Source: DATAYF01 sp036272735 (lineage in GTDB: Bacteria > Chloroflexota > Ktedonobacteria > Ktedonobacterales > Ktedonobacteraceae). From it: a DNA stretch of 26,100 nucleotides. This document shows, piece by piece, positions 1 to 8,393 of the stretch. Position numbers and translations under genes: made by a program. Within the stretch, counting starts at the first letter, position 1; the number at the start of each line of letters is the position of its first letter. The notes below the pieces were generated by a model. The model did not search any database, was not told the origin of the DNA, and was given only the letters and a program-made list of their open reading frames with translations. The stretch lies in contig DATAYF010000495.1 of assembly GCA_036272735.1 (NCBI GenBank), forward strand, positions 1 through 26,100, read 5' to 3'.

Positions 1-957
1 ATGCATACGTTGTGCCGAAGCATGAAAAAGAAGGAAAAGACACCATCGGCCTGGATATTGGCCCTTCAACTCTGGCGATTGTGCCGCGTTCGGGAACTGC
101 CAATCTCGTCACGTTCTGCGAGGAGTTGACGCCCGATACCAGGAAGAAGCAGCGATTGCAACGCAAGATGGATCGGCAACGTCGCGCCAATAATCCCGAG
201 AATTATGATGAGAAGGGGCGCGTGAAAAAGGGTCGCCTGCATTGGAAAGAGAGTAAGCGGTACAAGGCGACCAGGCAACAGCATGCTCATACCGAAAGAA
301 AATTAGCGGCCTACCGTAAGAGCTTGCATGGACATCTGGCGCATCGCATCGCACAAGTGGGCACCACCATCAACATAGAGAAGACTTCATTCAAGGGATG
401 GCAAAAGCAGTATGGTCGAAGCGTCGGACTTCGCGCACCAGGGTTGTTTGTAGCGCATTTGACCCGCATAGTTGCAAAAACTGGCGGCACCCTGCACGAA
501 GTCTCTGCCTATCAAACCAGACTGAGTCAATATTGCCATCACTGTGGGCAGTATCATAAGAAGCCCCGATCTGAGCGTTGGCACCGTTGTGAGTGCGGGT
601 TGGGACCAGTGCAGCGTGATCTGTATTCGGCCTTCTCGGCTTGCCCACCTGGAACCGGAGCAAACAACCCCCTCCATCACCCAGCACGTCTGGGAAGGTG
701 CGCAGCCGCGCCTGCGAGCCGTGATGGAGGATCTGCAACAACGTGCAAACGCGTGGGAGCCATGCCCCCGAAGCATGGGCGTGTCGGCTTCTGGCAAAGC
801 TGCCCGTGCCGGAGTGCGTCGGCTCACAAGTCTGGGCCTATCCCCACCAAGAGCCGGTTGTCCCCGCGTGGCCGACCGGCAGCGTTGGGTGAGGAACAGG
901 AATCCCCGTGCATTTATGCCGGGGAGGTCTCAGGCCTCGTCTTCCACGATCTGGTAA
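1..957 (+). pseudogene. tnpB: IS200/IS605-family TnpB (RNA-guided nuclease type), 5' partial and frameshifted
   Basis: The reading frame is already open at the window edge, so the N-terminal part lies outside. RuvC-like pieces occur in order: GLDIGPSTLAIV (first Asp), NIEKTSFKGW (Glu), a zinc-ribbon-like CHHC...CEC segment, then QRDLYSAF (last Asp). Right after DLYSAF the frame fails. At the CCC run at 644-646 one extra base moves the natural continuation (HLEPEQTTPSITQHVWEGAQ...) into the next frame, which then runs to the stop at 955-957. In the original frame the residues after 646 are low-complexity junk. The last codons run over the IS right-end hairpin (904-924) into the neighbouring gene. 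TnpB is known as an RNA-guided nuclease of IS605-type elements. No tnpA is visible here. The single-base shift in a C run could be decay or a sequencing error. Confidence 0.8.
904..924 (+). mobile_element. IS605-type right-end hairpin
   Basis: CCCCG (904-908) pairs with CGGGG (920-924), and GCAT (910-913) pairs with ATGC (916-919), leaving one bulged T at 909. It lies at the 3' end of the tnpB remnant, where IS605-type elements carry an imperfect subterminal palindrome. Similar bulged hairpins follow the tnpB remnants at the right edge of the window (24720-24743 and 24955-24976). The element end is probably within a few bases of 924-932, because the stop codon of the minus-strand DUF3987-like relic lies at 930-932. 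The exact junction is inferred. Confidence 0.55.
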
Positions 958-2398
958 CGATACGTCTTTTCTGTACGTATTTCTTGCACAACTTGTGCTC
1001 GCGTCAAATGACGCAACATCTCTTGAATAACTTTTGTCGAGAAGGAACTTCGTCGACGCTGAATCTCACGTACCGTCAATGGTTGGTTATACTTTGCGTT
1101 GTATGCTTTGATGGTTTCAAGGATGGCTTGTTCCATCTCCACCTCCTTTGAGGGCACGCTTTCGTTGGCTTGTTCGTAGATTTCGTGCAGGGAGGCGCGC
1201 CTCTCCTCGGCGATCTGCTGAGCACGTGCCTAGTGACTAACAGCGATCCTCCTACCGTTCTCTAGCGAGGCAAAGAGCATCGCTATCCTTAGCGCCTTCT
1301 TCAGCGCCTTCTTCAGCGCCTTCTTCGCCAGACGTCCGTAGTTGCCTGCGAGTTGTTCCAGGTGATTGATACTTGCTTCACCATCTCCATCAGCGCATTG
1401 TTATAGGCATAGTAGGCCCGTAGGGGCACGTCTTCCAACATGCAGGGGAGCAGTTTGATCGGAGTACGCTCGACACGGTAGCCCAGGAATTGCCCGCTTG
1501 CGCTCGTCTTCTCCTCAATCTCGGCCAGCGATTCCCCCATCTCGTGATGCCAGTTGATCAACGGTTGAGCCAGATCATCAGGGATGTTGAACGGTTCATC
1601 GGGAAAGGGAGCGGTGCTGGGCACACTGCCAGGCGAGGGAGCCACGAAGGCGAAGCGGGCAAAGAAGCCATCGCGCCAGAACTTTGATTGCCGACCCACA
1701 TAGGGCCGCAGGTCCTGCGGCGTCAGGATGCCCAGTAGCGCCAGGTAGGGGTCGCTGATCTGCTCGGTGCCGCGTGTGCGCGGGTGGCCTGGCTGCTCTG
1801 CACGTGGCAATCGTCCAGACGGCGCAGCAGGCCCTTGAAATCACTCATCGGGCCATTTTGCGCATGCATGGCATCGAACTGTTGGCCGAACTCGTCGTAG
1901 AACCAGCCAACCTGTCCACTCATGCCCAACTTTTTGCGTTGCCAGAGTTGTTGTTCCTCGCTGAGCAGCCGATAGTTTTTCGGGATGCGGCCGCTCATCT
2001 CGCTAATGAGCATCTGCGGCGTGATGGTGTCGGAACAGAGCAGCCAATCGAGCCCACAGTGGCTCAACAACCTTTCTGCCAGCCGCGCCGTAGTGGTCTT
2101 GGCATAGTGGGTGGTGGGAACCACCAGGGCCATGAAGAAAGGGGGTATACTCACCGGTCGAGCCGAGCGGGAGCCAGACGCGGCGGGCGGCGATGGTTGA
2201 GAGCAGCCAGATGCCGACGGCCGTATGGGCGCGATCAAAACCGCGAGGCGACCAGTGGCGGCTAAACTCCTCGAAGTCATTGAGCCACAAGCAGCCCTCG
2301 TAAGCTTGCCAGTCAGGAAAGGTCAGGTGCGAGGGCAACGGTGGGACCAGGTCAGCATACAGGGACGACGTTGAAGGGGATGGACGATTGTCATTCAT
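930..2398 (-). pseudogene. DUF3987-like (phage/plasmid primase-helicase-type) gene, multiply disrupted
   Basis: Read on the minus strand from ATG at 2398, consecutive pieces in three frames make one protein: LYADLVPPLPSHLTFPDW...GSTGEYTPF, then MALVVPTTHYAKTTTARLAE...YDEFGQQFDAMHAQ...LLRRLDD, then GTEQISDPYLALLGILTPQDLR...GFFARFAFVAP...MEMVKQ, then LEQLAGNYGRLAKKAL...IAMLFASLENGRRIAVSH-stop-ARAQQIAEERR, ending in a small winged-helix-like tail (REIQRRRSSFSTKVIQEMLRHL) that stops at 930. Frameshifts lie near 2141 (C/G run), 1765-1775 and about 1375-1380. A TAG at 1230-1232 replaces what is probably a Trp codon. The order matches my memory of DUF3987 proteins, which often sit on phages, plasmids and islands. 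Family assignment is moderate; the gene is certainly broken as given. A 12-bp codon-phase repeat lies at 1289-1326. Confidence 0.65.
1289..1326. repeat. 12-bp tandem repeat inside the DUF3987-like relic
   Basis: AGCGCCTTCTTC is repeated three times in tandem. On the coding (minus) strand it adds the four-residue unit ALKK in phase, giving KKALKKALKKALRIAML where I would expect a single copy. It looks like a replication-slippage expansion in a gene no longer under selection. Confidence 0.8.
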
Positions 2399-2608
2399 AC
2401 AAAACCTCTTACCACATTCCTCATCATATCAAGGATTTCGTGCTACGAGGAAGATGCAGGTACAGAATATAACTACATGATAAAATGTAACAAGAATTTT
2501 GTATAAATACGAATATAAGGCAAGTGGATATGTGAATACGGTGTGAAAAATGTATAAACATGTACGAAATTGTGCTTTCCTCATTCCCTCTGTCTCCTGT
2601 CTCGTGAC

Positions 2609-2636
2609 TTTGTGTGTAACGAGTTACGTATATACT
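2609..2636 (+). promoter_or_regulatory. possible amidase promoter with operator-like palindrome
   Basis: A -10-like TATACT at 2631-2636 follows a weak -35 (TTTGTG, 2609-2614) after 16 bases. Between them lies the palindrome GTAAC-GA-GTTAC (2616-2627), a position where a repressor could act. Only the palindrome is exact; the -35 is poor. The rest of the 264-base gap from 2399 is AT-rich and shows no gene. Confidence 0.3.
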
Positions 2637-2662
2637 TATAAAGAGACAGGTAGGTAACACAT

Positions 2663-4171
2663 ATGCAACTTGCAGAGGCAACGATTGCCGAACTTCAGGC
2701 CGCGATGCACGCGGGACAACTGACCGCGCTCCAACTTACGCAATGGTACCTTGAACGTATCGTGCAACTTGACCACCAGGGGCCTTGCTTACACGCTATG
2801 ATAGAAACAAATCCCGATGCGCTAGAGATTGCCCAGGACCTTGATCGCGAGCGGCAAGAGCGCGGTGCGCGTGGTCCCCTGCACGGTATTCCCATCGTGC
2901 TCAAAGATAATATTGCCACCATCGACCGTATGGAGACCACCGCTGGTTCTCTCGTCCTGCTCGGCTCACGCCCGCATCGTGATGCCACGGTGGCACAAAA
3001 ATTGCGCGAGGCCGGGGCCGTTATTCTTGGCAAAGCGAACCTGAGCGAATGGGCGAATTTTCGTTCAGACATGTCCTCCAGTGGTTGGAGCGCGCGCGGC
3101 GGCCAGGCACGTAATCCCTACGTGCTTGATCGTACGCCATGTGGCTCCAGTGCGGGTTCGGGCGTTGCCGTCGCCGCCAACCTGGCCGCTGCCGCGCTGG
3201 GAACTGAGACCGATGGCTCTATTCTCTGCCCCTCGGCGGCGAACTGCCTCGTGGGTATCAAGCCGACCGTTGGTCTCACCAGCCGTGCCGGTGTCGTGCC
3301 TATTGCGCATAGCCAGGATACCGTTGGTCCGATGACACGCACGGTTGCTGATGCCGCTGTCTTGCTAAGCGTGCTCGTAGGCGTCGATCAATATGATCCA
3401 GCTACGGCGGCTAGCGCCGATTATTTCCGTTCTGACTACACCCACTATCTTGATGTTGATGGTTTGCGTGGCGCGCGTATCGGCGTGGCTCGTGAATCCT
3501 ATTTCGGCTATAGTCCTAAAGCCGACGCTATCGCTGACGCCGCCATCAAACGACTGCGTGAGCTTGGCGCGAGTATCGTCGATCCCGCCGACATTCCTAC
3601 CGTCCAGCAAATGAATGAAACAGCAAGCGAGATGACGGTGCTGCTCCACGAGTTCAAAGCCGATCTCAATCAATATCTCGCGGACCTTGCCAGCAGCCCT
3701 GTGCGCAGCATGGCCGAAATCATTGCTTTTAACGAGGAGCACGCGGCCGAGGAACTGCGTTACTTTGGTCAGGAACTCTTCTTGCGCGCTCAGCAGACGA
3801 CTGGCCTGTATGATCCTCTATACCTGCAAGCGTTAGCGGAGAACCACCGCCTCTCGCGTCAAGAGGGCATAGATAATGTTATGGACCGCCACAATCTGGA
3901 TGCTCTGATAATGCCCACCGGCGCGCCGTCCTGGTGCATCGACGTGATCGATGGCGATCATCCGCTGGGCGGCAGCTCACAACCGGCCGCGCTGGCTGGC
4001 TATCCTGCTATTACCGTCCCTGCTGGTTTTTCCTTTGGCTTGCCCGTTGGCCTCACCTTCATGGGCCGTGCCTTTAGCGAACCCAGGCTTATTCAGCTTG
4101 CCTACGCGTTCGAGCAAGCCACCAAAGTGCGCCAACCACCTACGTTTTTGGAGACGGTGGCTGCGCAGTAG
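2663..4171 (+). CDS. amidase-signature family amidase
   Basis: This 502-residue protein carries the whole Ser-cisSer-Lys triad of the amidase-signature family: Lys81 in GIPIVLKDNI, Ser162 in PCGSSAGSG, and nucleophile Ser186 in TETDGSILCPSA. The following GIKPTVGLTSRAGVVPIAHSQDTVGPMTRTVADAA segment is typical of the core. It should hydrolyse a carbon-nitrogen amide bond; the substrate cannot be read from sequence. The length is normal for free-standing amidases. There is no GatB or GatC neighbour and no signal peptide, so a cytoplasmic general amidase is more likely than GatA. The start at 2663 has an AGGTAGG ribosome site about eight bases upstream. It appears monocistronic, with a long hairpin directly after the stop. 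Confidence 0.92.
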   Translation: MQLAEATIAELQAAMHAGQLTALQLTQWYLERIVQLDHQGPCLHAMIETNPDALEIAQDLDRERQERGARGPLHGIPIVLKDNIATIDRMETTAGSLVLLGSRPHRDATVAQKLREAGAVILGKANLSEWANFRSDMSSSGWSARGGQARNPYVLDRTPCGSSAGSGVAVAANLAAAALGTETDGSILCPSAANCLVGIKPTVGLTSRAGVVPIAHSQDTVGPMTRTVADAAVLLSVLVGVDQYDPATAASADYFRSDYTHYLDVDGLRGARIGVARESYFGYSPKADAIADAAIKRLRELGASIVDPADIPTVQQMNETASEMTVLLHEFKADLNQYLADLASSPVRSMAEIIAFNEEHAAEELRYFGQELFLRAQQTTGLYDPLYLQALAENHRLSRQEGIDNVMDRHNLDALIMPTGAPSWCIDVIDGDHPLGGSSQPAALAGYPAITVPAGFSFGLPVGLTFMGRAFSEPRLIQLAYAFEQATKVRQPPTFLETVAAQ

Positions 4172-4177
4172 AGAAGA

Positions 4178-4261
4178 GACGGCCTCCGCAAGGGAGGTCG
4201 CTGCCATAGACGGGATGTAGCTTCGCTGTGTATGGTAGCGGTCCCCCTTACGAGGGTCGTC
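4178..4261 (+). repeat. long imperfect inverted repeat (31-bp arms, 22-base loop)
   Basis: Bases 4178-4208 and 4231-4261 form an inverted repeat matching at 23 of 31 positions. All eight differences are transitions. Read as plus-strand RNA, five of them become G:U pairs and three A.C mismatches, so 28 of 31 positions can pair. The loop contains a smaller AGC-TTC-GCT hairpin. It starts seven bases after the amidase stop and lacks a T tract, so it is not a standard intrinsic terminator. It could be a REP- or MITE-like element or a structured RNA. Confidence 0.75.
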
Positions 4262-4399
4262 CACGCAGTAGAAGAGATTCGAAAAATCTATACCTCCGTG
4301 ATCCCACGCACAAAGATGCATAGAAATATGATATGCTCTCTCTGGAACTCGTAGTGGGATGCGTCCTTTTTGAGAAGCATCCTTATGATGAAGAATATT

Positions 4400-4438
4400 A
4401 CCCATAGCGCAGCGCACGTCGCCTATGGGTATGATTTT
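4400..4438 (+). terminator. terminator-like hairpin upstream of the HAD gene
   Basis: ACCCATAG (4400-4407) pairs with CTATGGGT (4423-4430), followed by TTTTT at 4434-4438. The next gene begins 20 bases later and its ribosome site follows the T tract directly. The hairpin could therefore end amidase read-through or act as a leader attenuator. Two further inverted repeats lie just upstream: ATCCCAC near 4302 with GTGGGAT near 4354, and GGATGC with GCATCC at about 4357-4382. Confidence 0.45.
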
Positions 4439-4458
4439 TAGCGAAGCAGAGGATATAG

Positions 4459-5223
4459 ATGGAAGGCATTAAGCAATATTTGTCCGACATGGATGGTGTG
4501 ATCGTGCGTGGCTCGACGATTGTTCCAGGAGCAGCAGAGTTTATCCAACGTTTGCGTGCTCAAGACATTCCCTTCTTAATTTTGACCAACAATTCGCTGT
4601 ACACGCAGCGCGATCTGCATGTTCGCCTGGCCTATATCGGGCTAGATGTGCCACCTGAGTCCATCTTCACGTCGGCATTGGCGACAGCCCAATTTTTGCA
4701 CTCGCAGCGGCCAGGTGGAAAAGCGTTCGTGATTGGTGAGTCAGGATTGACCACGGCGCTGCACGATATTGGCTATATTTTGACTGATCAAGAGCCTGAA
4801 TACGTGGTGCTGGGCGAGACCACCACCTATAGTTTTGCCCGTATTACCCGCGCTATTCGCTTTGTGGCGGAGGGGGCACGCTTCATCGCCACCAATCCCG
4901 ACGTGATGGGACCGGGCGAAGGCGGCATTGTGCCCGCAACCGGTGCCATTGCCGCCCTGATTAGCGCAGCTACCGGTGTGCAACCCTATTTTATCGGCAA
5001 ACCAAATCCTTTGATGATGCGCTCGGCTTTGCGGACGCTTGGCGCTCACTCCGAGGAGACGGTGATGATCGGTGATCGCATGGATACCGACGTTATCGCT
5101 GGCATGGAGAGCGGCCTGCGCACCATCCTGGTGCTCACCGGCGTCACTGCGCGCGAACAGATCGAGCGTTTTCCCTATCGTCCCACCTGGGTGCTGGATT
5201 CTATCGCGGATGTGACAATCTAG
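4459..5223 (+). CDS. HAD superfamily hydrolase, NagD-like (subfamily IIA)
   Basis: This 254-residue protein has the HAD phosphatase motifs: DMDGVI with nucleophile Asp10 and Asp12, ILTNNS as motif II, the FIGKPNP lysine, and MIGDRMDTDV as motif IV. The large cap inserted between motifs II and III (residues about 80-185) and the GKPNP sequence are typical of NagD-type sugar-phosphate or nucleotide phosphatases. The predicted activity is cytoplasmic dephosphorylation of a small phosphorylated metabolite; the substrate is not predictable. The ATG at 4459 follows an AGAGGAT ribosome site. The gene stands alone between structured intergenic regions. Confidence is high for the family and low for the substrate. 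Confidence 0.9.
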   Translation: MEGIKQYLSDMDGVIVRGSTIVPGAAEFIQRLRAQDIPFLILTNNSLYTQRDLHVRLAYIGLDVPPESIFTSALATAQFLHSQRPGGKAFVIGESGLTTALHDIGYILTDQEPEYVVLGETTTYSFARITRAIRFVAEGARFIATNPDVMGPGEGGIVPATGAIAALISAATGVQPYFIGKPNPLMMRSALRTLGAHSEETVMIGDRMDTDVIAGMESGLRTILVLTGVTAREQIERFPYRPTWVLDSIADVTI

Positions 5224-5405
5224 CGCCCGGCGTTTTTCCTCTGGTTTTTCCTGTGGGCATGTCCCTAATTCGCCAGAACGGTACAGCTTGCACCCTGTTG
5301 CCGAATATGCTAAACTGGATATTGTCTAAATAAGAAGACGTCCTGTGTTCTTCCGTTGCTGATGACGCTTAAATTACGTAGTACATCCAGAATTGGAGGG
5401 AATTT

Positions 5406-6899
5406 GTGAGCGACCAACAAAACAAAAAGCCACCGGTGACTACCACTGATGCTGGTATTCCCGCGACTAGTGATCAGTATTCGCTCTCTGTGGGTCCCAA
5501 CGGGCCATTGGTGCTGCAAGATCACTATCTTATTCAGAAGATGGCGCAGTTCAATCGTGAGCGTGTGCCGGAGCGCGTGGTTCATGCAAAGGGGACCGGC
5601 GCATTTGGCTATTTCGAGGTCACGAAAGACGTGTCCCAGTGGACGAATGCCGCGTTTCTCAATACCGTCGGCAAGCGTACACCGGTACTCGCCCGCTTCT
5701 CTACGGTCGCAGGCGAGCTTGGCTCAGCTGATACCGTGCGTGATCCGCGTGGCTTTGCCCTGAAGTTCTACACCGAAGAGGGCAACTACGACCTGGTTGG
5801 CAATAACACGCCGATCTTTTTTATACGTGACCCCTCGAAGTTTTCGGACTTCATTCACTCACAGAAGCGCATGCCCGATACCGATATGCGCAGTCACAAC
5901 GCGATGTGGGATTTCTGGTCCCTTTCCCCGGAGGCCACGCACCAGGTGACGTTCCTGATGTCTGACCGGGGGACGCCACGCACCCTGCGCCACATGAACG
6001 GCTACGGCAGTCATACCTTTATGTGGATCAACGCCGGAGGCGAGAAGTTCTGGGTCAAATATCACTTCAAGACGGAGCAGGGCATCGAGAATTTCACCGA
6101 TGCCGAGGCCACAGCGATGGCGGCGGAAGACCCCGACTACCATCGTCGCGATCTGCGTACCGCCATCGAGAAGCGCGACTTCCCGGCCTGGCGTCTGGAA
6201 ATGCAGATCATGCCGTTCGCAGATGCTGAAAATTACCGTTTTAACCCCTTCGATCTGACCAAGGTCTGGCCGCACAGCGACTATCCGCCGATTGAGGTAG
6301 GACGACTCGTGCTGGATCGCAATCCTGAGAACTTCTTTGCGCAGATCGAGCAGGCTTCGTTTGAACCGGCGAACATGGTGCCCGGCATCGGCCCCAGCCC
6401 TGATAAGATGCTGCTGGGTCGGCTCTTTAGCTATCCCGACGCGCATCGTCATCGCATCGGCACCAACTACTTGCAATTGCCAGTCAACCAGCCACATAAC
6501 GAGGTGCATAGCTATAATAAGGATGGCGGCATGCGCTACCATCACAGCGGCAACCAGCCCGTCTATGCTCCCAATAGCTACGGTGGCCCGCAGGCTGACG
6601 AACAGGCCAGCGATCCGGGATGGTTTGCCAGCGGGGAGATTGCCCGTAGCGCGTATGTTGCCCATGCCGAGGACACCGACTTCATCCAGGCTGGTAACCT
6701 CTACCGTAACACGCTCTCGGCGACTGATCGGGACCACCTGGTCAGCAATATCGTGGGGCATATGAGCCAGGATGTCGAGCGAGCCGTGCAAGAGCGCGCC
6801 CTCAAGATCTGGTATCAGGTAGATAACGACCTTGGAACACGCATAGCACAAGGCCTTGGCATTGAGAGTAGCGCCCCGCAACCATCCAGGGCTGATTAA
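5406..6899 (+). CDS. monofunctional haem catalase (small-subunit type)
   Basis: This 497-residue protein matches small-subunit catalases along its length and should convert hydrogen peroxide to water and oxygen in the cytoplasm. Visible active-site features are His60 in RVVHAKGTGAFGYFE, Asn133 in DLVGNNTPIFFIRD, and the haem-ligand Tyr343 in RLFSYPDAHRHRIGTNYLQLP. There is no signal peptide and no extended C-terminal flavodoxin-like domain, so it is not the large-subunit type. Translation starts at GTG 5406 with a strong GGAGGGAA site just before it. A possible promoter is TTGCCG (5298-5303) with TATTGT (5320-5325). A very long hairpin terminator follows. No peroxide regulator gene is adjacent. 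Confidence 0.96.
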   Translation: MSDQQNKKPPVTTTDAGIPATSDQYSLSVGPNGPLVLQDHYLIQKMAQFNRERVPERVVHAKGTGAFGYFEVTKDVSQWTNAAFLNTVGKRTPVLARFSTVAGELGSADTVRDPRGFALKFYTEEGNYDLVGNNTPIFFIRDPSKFSDFIHSQKRMPDTDMRSHNAMWDFWSLSPEATHQVTFLMSDRGTPRTLRHMNGYGSHTFMWINAGGEKFWVKYHFKTEQGIENFTDAEATAMAAEDPDYHRRDLRTAIEKRDFPAWRLEMQIMPFADAENYRFNPFDLTKVWPHSDYPPIEVGRLVLDRNPENFFAQIEQASFEPANMVPGIGPSPDKMLLGRLFSYPDAHRHRIGTNYLQLPVNQPHNEVHSYNKDGGMRYHHSGNQPVYAPNSYGGPQADEQASDPGWFASGEIARSAYVAHAEDTDFIQAGNLYRNTLSATDRDHLVSNIVGHMSQDVERAVQERALKIWYQVDNDLGTRIAQGLGIESSAPQPSRAD

Positions 6900-6947
6900 G
6901 CTGACACTGCCGTGAGGCGTATGCTCGAAATTCAAGCAGACTCACGA

Positions 6948-6998
6948 TAAGAAGCAAGCGGGCTGTGGCTTCCGAAGCCACAGCCCGCTTGCTTCTTA
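6948..6998. terminator. 51-base near-perfect hairpin, bidirectional terminator
   Basis: Bases 6948-6971 are the exact complement of 6975-6998, centred on 6973, with TTCCGAA at the apex. TTATTTTTGG follows on the plus strand. It lies between the converging catalase and S51 peptidase genes and can serve both. The stem of about 24 bp is much longer than usual and matches in design the hairpin at 10015-10065. Confidence 0.9.
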
Positions 6999-7019
6999 TT
7001 TTTGGCCCCATGCAATATC

Positions 7020-7790
7020 TTATAGCCGTATTTCCTGGTCGACATGCAGAATTTCTGGCCCTGCGCCATGCCTGAATATATTCACCGTCTGTTGACCCAT
7101 CACGCGCCACAGGGCTGGTGTGCCGGGTGCATCATCAGCAGGTTCTTGTACGCGCACCAGGGCAGTCTTTTCGTCGATACCCAGCACGGTCGTTCCTGCG
7201 GGCAGTGTCACAAACAACTGTTGCAATGCTCCCTTGTCGATCCAGCCGGCCATACGATCAAAATGAGGGAAGGTGACCAGATGTGGTACGAGACTCAGGG
7301 CGGGTACCCAGACGGGTGGATTGCCAGAAAGTGCCTCGCGGATCTTTAGCGTCAGGCCACCAAAGGCCATCGCTCCCGCGCTACAGCCTGCCAACGTCGC
7401 TCCATTGCGATGCGCGCTGGCGATGATATCCCAGGCGGGTGTGTCGCGCAGGCTCTCGATGACGTGTTGGGGATTACCACCCGAAAAATAGTAGAAGTTG
7501 GCCCCACGCAAAAGCTCTAACTGCGCCGGGTCGCTAGCGGTGGCGCGATCAATAATCTGTGTGGCACGCACGTCGTCGACGCCAAGCGCGTGGAAGTGGC
7601 GCAAGCCGAGGGTGTTCCAGGATTGTGGCCCCTGTGGTTCTAGCCCGCTCGCCGTCGGCAAAAGCGCTACATGTGCGGCGTTGGCTCCTCCCTGCCGTTC
7701 GAGCAGTGCTCCATCGGTTGTATTCATCACGTCAAGGTACTCACCAGAGCCAACCAGCGCCAGTGCTCCAATATGCGGTCGTTGCGTCAT
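7020..7790 (-). CDS. peptidase S51 family protein (cyanophycinase/dipeptidase E-like)
   Basis: From ATG 7790 the protein has 256 residues beginning MTQRPHIGALALVGSGEY. The nucleophile elbow GCSAGAM (Ser137) and the preceding FYYFSGGNPQHVIESL are characteristic of S51 peptidases, the class that includes dipeptidase E and cyanophycinase. These are Ser-His-Glu enzymes with a glutamine-amidotransferase-like fold. It probably cleaves small acidic peptides or an isoaspartyl-type substrate in the cytoplasm; no cyanophycin synthetase is nearby. I prefer the start at 7790 over 7826 because AAAGG lies about nine bases before it and homology begins there. The gene is divergent from the MarR-ABC operon and converges on the catalase terminator. 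Confidence 0.85.
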   Translation of the reverse strand: MTQRPHIGALALVGSGEYLDVMNTTDGALLERQGGANAAHVALLPTASGLEPQGPQSWNTLGLRHFHALGVDDVRATQIIDRATASDPAQLELLRGANFYYFSGGNPQHVIESLRDTPAWDIIASAHRNGATLAGCSAGAMAFGGLTLKIREALSGNPPVWVPALSLVPHLVTFPHFDRMAGWIDKGALQQLFVTLPAGTTVLGIDEKTALVRVQEPADDAPGTPALWRVMGQQTVNIFRHGAGPEILHVDQEIRL

Positions 7791-7833
7791 CAAAAACATC
7801 CTTTCGGCCTCTATCTTAGGAAACATTGCCCAT

Positions 7834-7910
7834 CCAATTGTACCTCATCAGGAGACCCAGAGGGAGATATTCCTCTTGACGTAACGAGGCGGACATATGG
7901 TACAATTTGG
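7834..7910. promoter_or_regulatory. divergent promoter region with mirrored TACAAT boxes
   Basis: On the plus strand TTGACG (7876-7881) and TACAAT (7901-7906) form a promoter with a rather long 19-base spacer ahead of the MarR gene. On the minus strand TACAAT lies within 7834-7844, facing the S51 peptidase. The two -10 contexts are inverted copies of GGTACAATTTGG (the minus copy lacks one T). The spacing places a shared control region between the two genes. Confidence 0.45.
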
Positions 7911-7949
7911 TTAGAATATCGAAATACTTGATAGTTAAAGGAAATGGTG

Positions 7950-8393
7950 ATGACGACTGAGAAACTCGCGGAAGAGTTACTCACGCTCTGGAGGCTATTG
8001 CGCAACCTCTCGCACCCATTGACGCGTGCGGAGATGACGCCAGAGCAGTACTGGCTGCTCCGGCTACTCAATCGGGCTGGACCGCTTAGTATGAGTGAAC
8101 TGGCGAGTCAACTCGGGATCACGACCAGTTCGGCGACGACGGCCTGCAAACGGCTGGAGAAAGCTGGATTGCTCAGCAGGGAGCGCCAGAGCGGTGATGA
8201 GCGTGTCGTGATGGTATCTCTGACAGAGCAGGGACGCGTGCAGATCGATGCATGGCGGCAACGCAAACGTAGCGCGTTGACTGAGTTGTTGAGCGTGCTT
8301 GATGAGCACGAACAACAGGAGTTGCAAAGGATTGTCGGGCGCGTGTTGCAAGCAGCGGGCGTGCACGACTTCGACGAAGGAAAGGAACCATGA
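7950..8393 (+). CDS. MarR-family transcriptional regulator
   Basis: This 147-residue protein has the MarR winged helix. LSMSELASQLGITTSSATTACKRLEKAGLLSRERQSGDERVVMVSLTEQG covers the helix-turn-helix and the wing with its usual D-x-R. Flanking helices (EELLTLWRLLRNL and the C-terminal LDEHEQQELQRIVGRVL) form the dimer interface. MarR proteins are usually repressors released by phenolic or drug-like ligands. I chose ATG 7950 because AAAGGAA lies six to seven bases upstream, whereas ATG 7944 is too close to it. The stop overlaps the start of the exporter ATPase (ATGA), so it most likely controls this operon and perhaps the divergent peptidase gene. Confidence 0.92.
   Translation: MTTEKLAEELLTLWRLLRNLSHPLTRAEMTPEQYWLLRLLNRAGPLSMSELASQLGITTSSATTACKRLEKAGLLSRERQSGDERVVMVSLTEQGRVQIDAWRQRKRSALTELLSVLDEHEQQELQRIVGRVLQAAGVHDFDEGKEP

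Noticed and set aside
387..827. Minus-strand frames under the first tnpB
   Set aside because: They are shadows of the frameshifted TnpB, which explains the same bases in both of its frames.
2424..2681. 85-codon minus-strand frame in the AT-rich gap before the amidase
   Set aside because: Low-complexity composition, no ribosome site and overlap with the amidase start.
3977..4417. 146-codon minus-strand frame over the amidase end and the long inverted repeat
   Set aside because: It depends on reading through the structured intergenic region and has no homology I can see.
5224..5405. PerR-like box before the catalase
   Set aside because: No TTATAAT-N-ATTATAA-type palindrome is present; only a weak promoter is visible.
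5859..6935. 358-codon open frame antisense to the catalase
   Set aside because: The catalase on the other strand is complete and unmistakable; the antisense product has no recognisable features.
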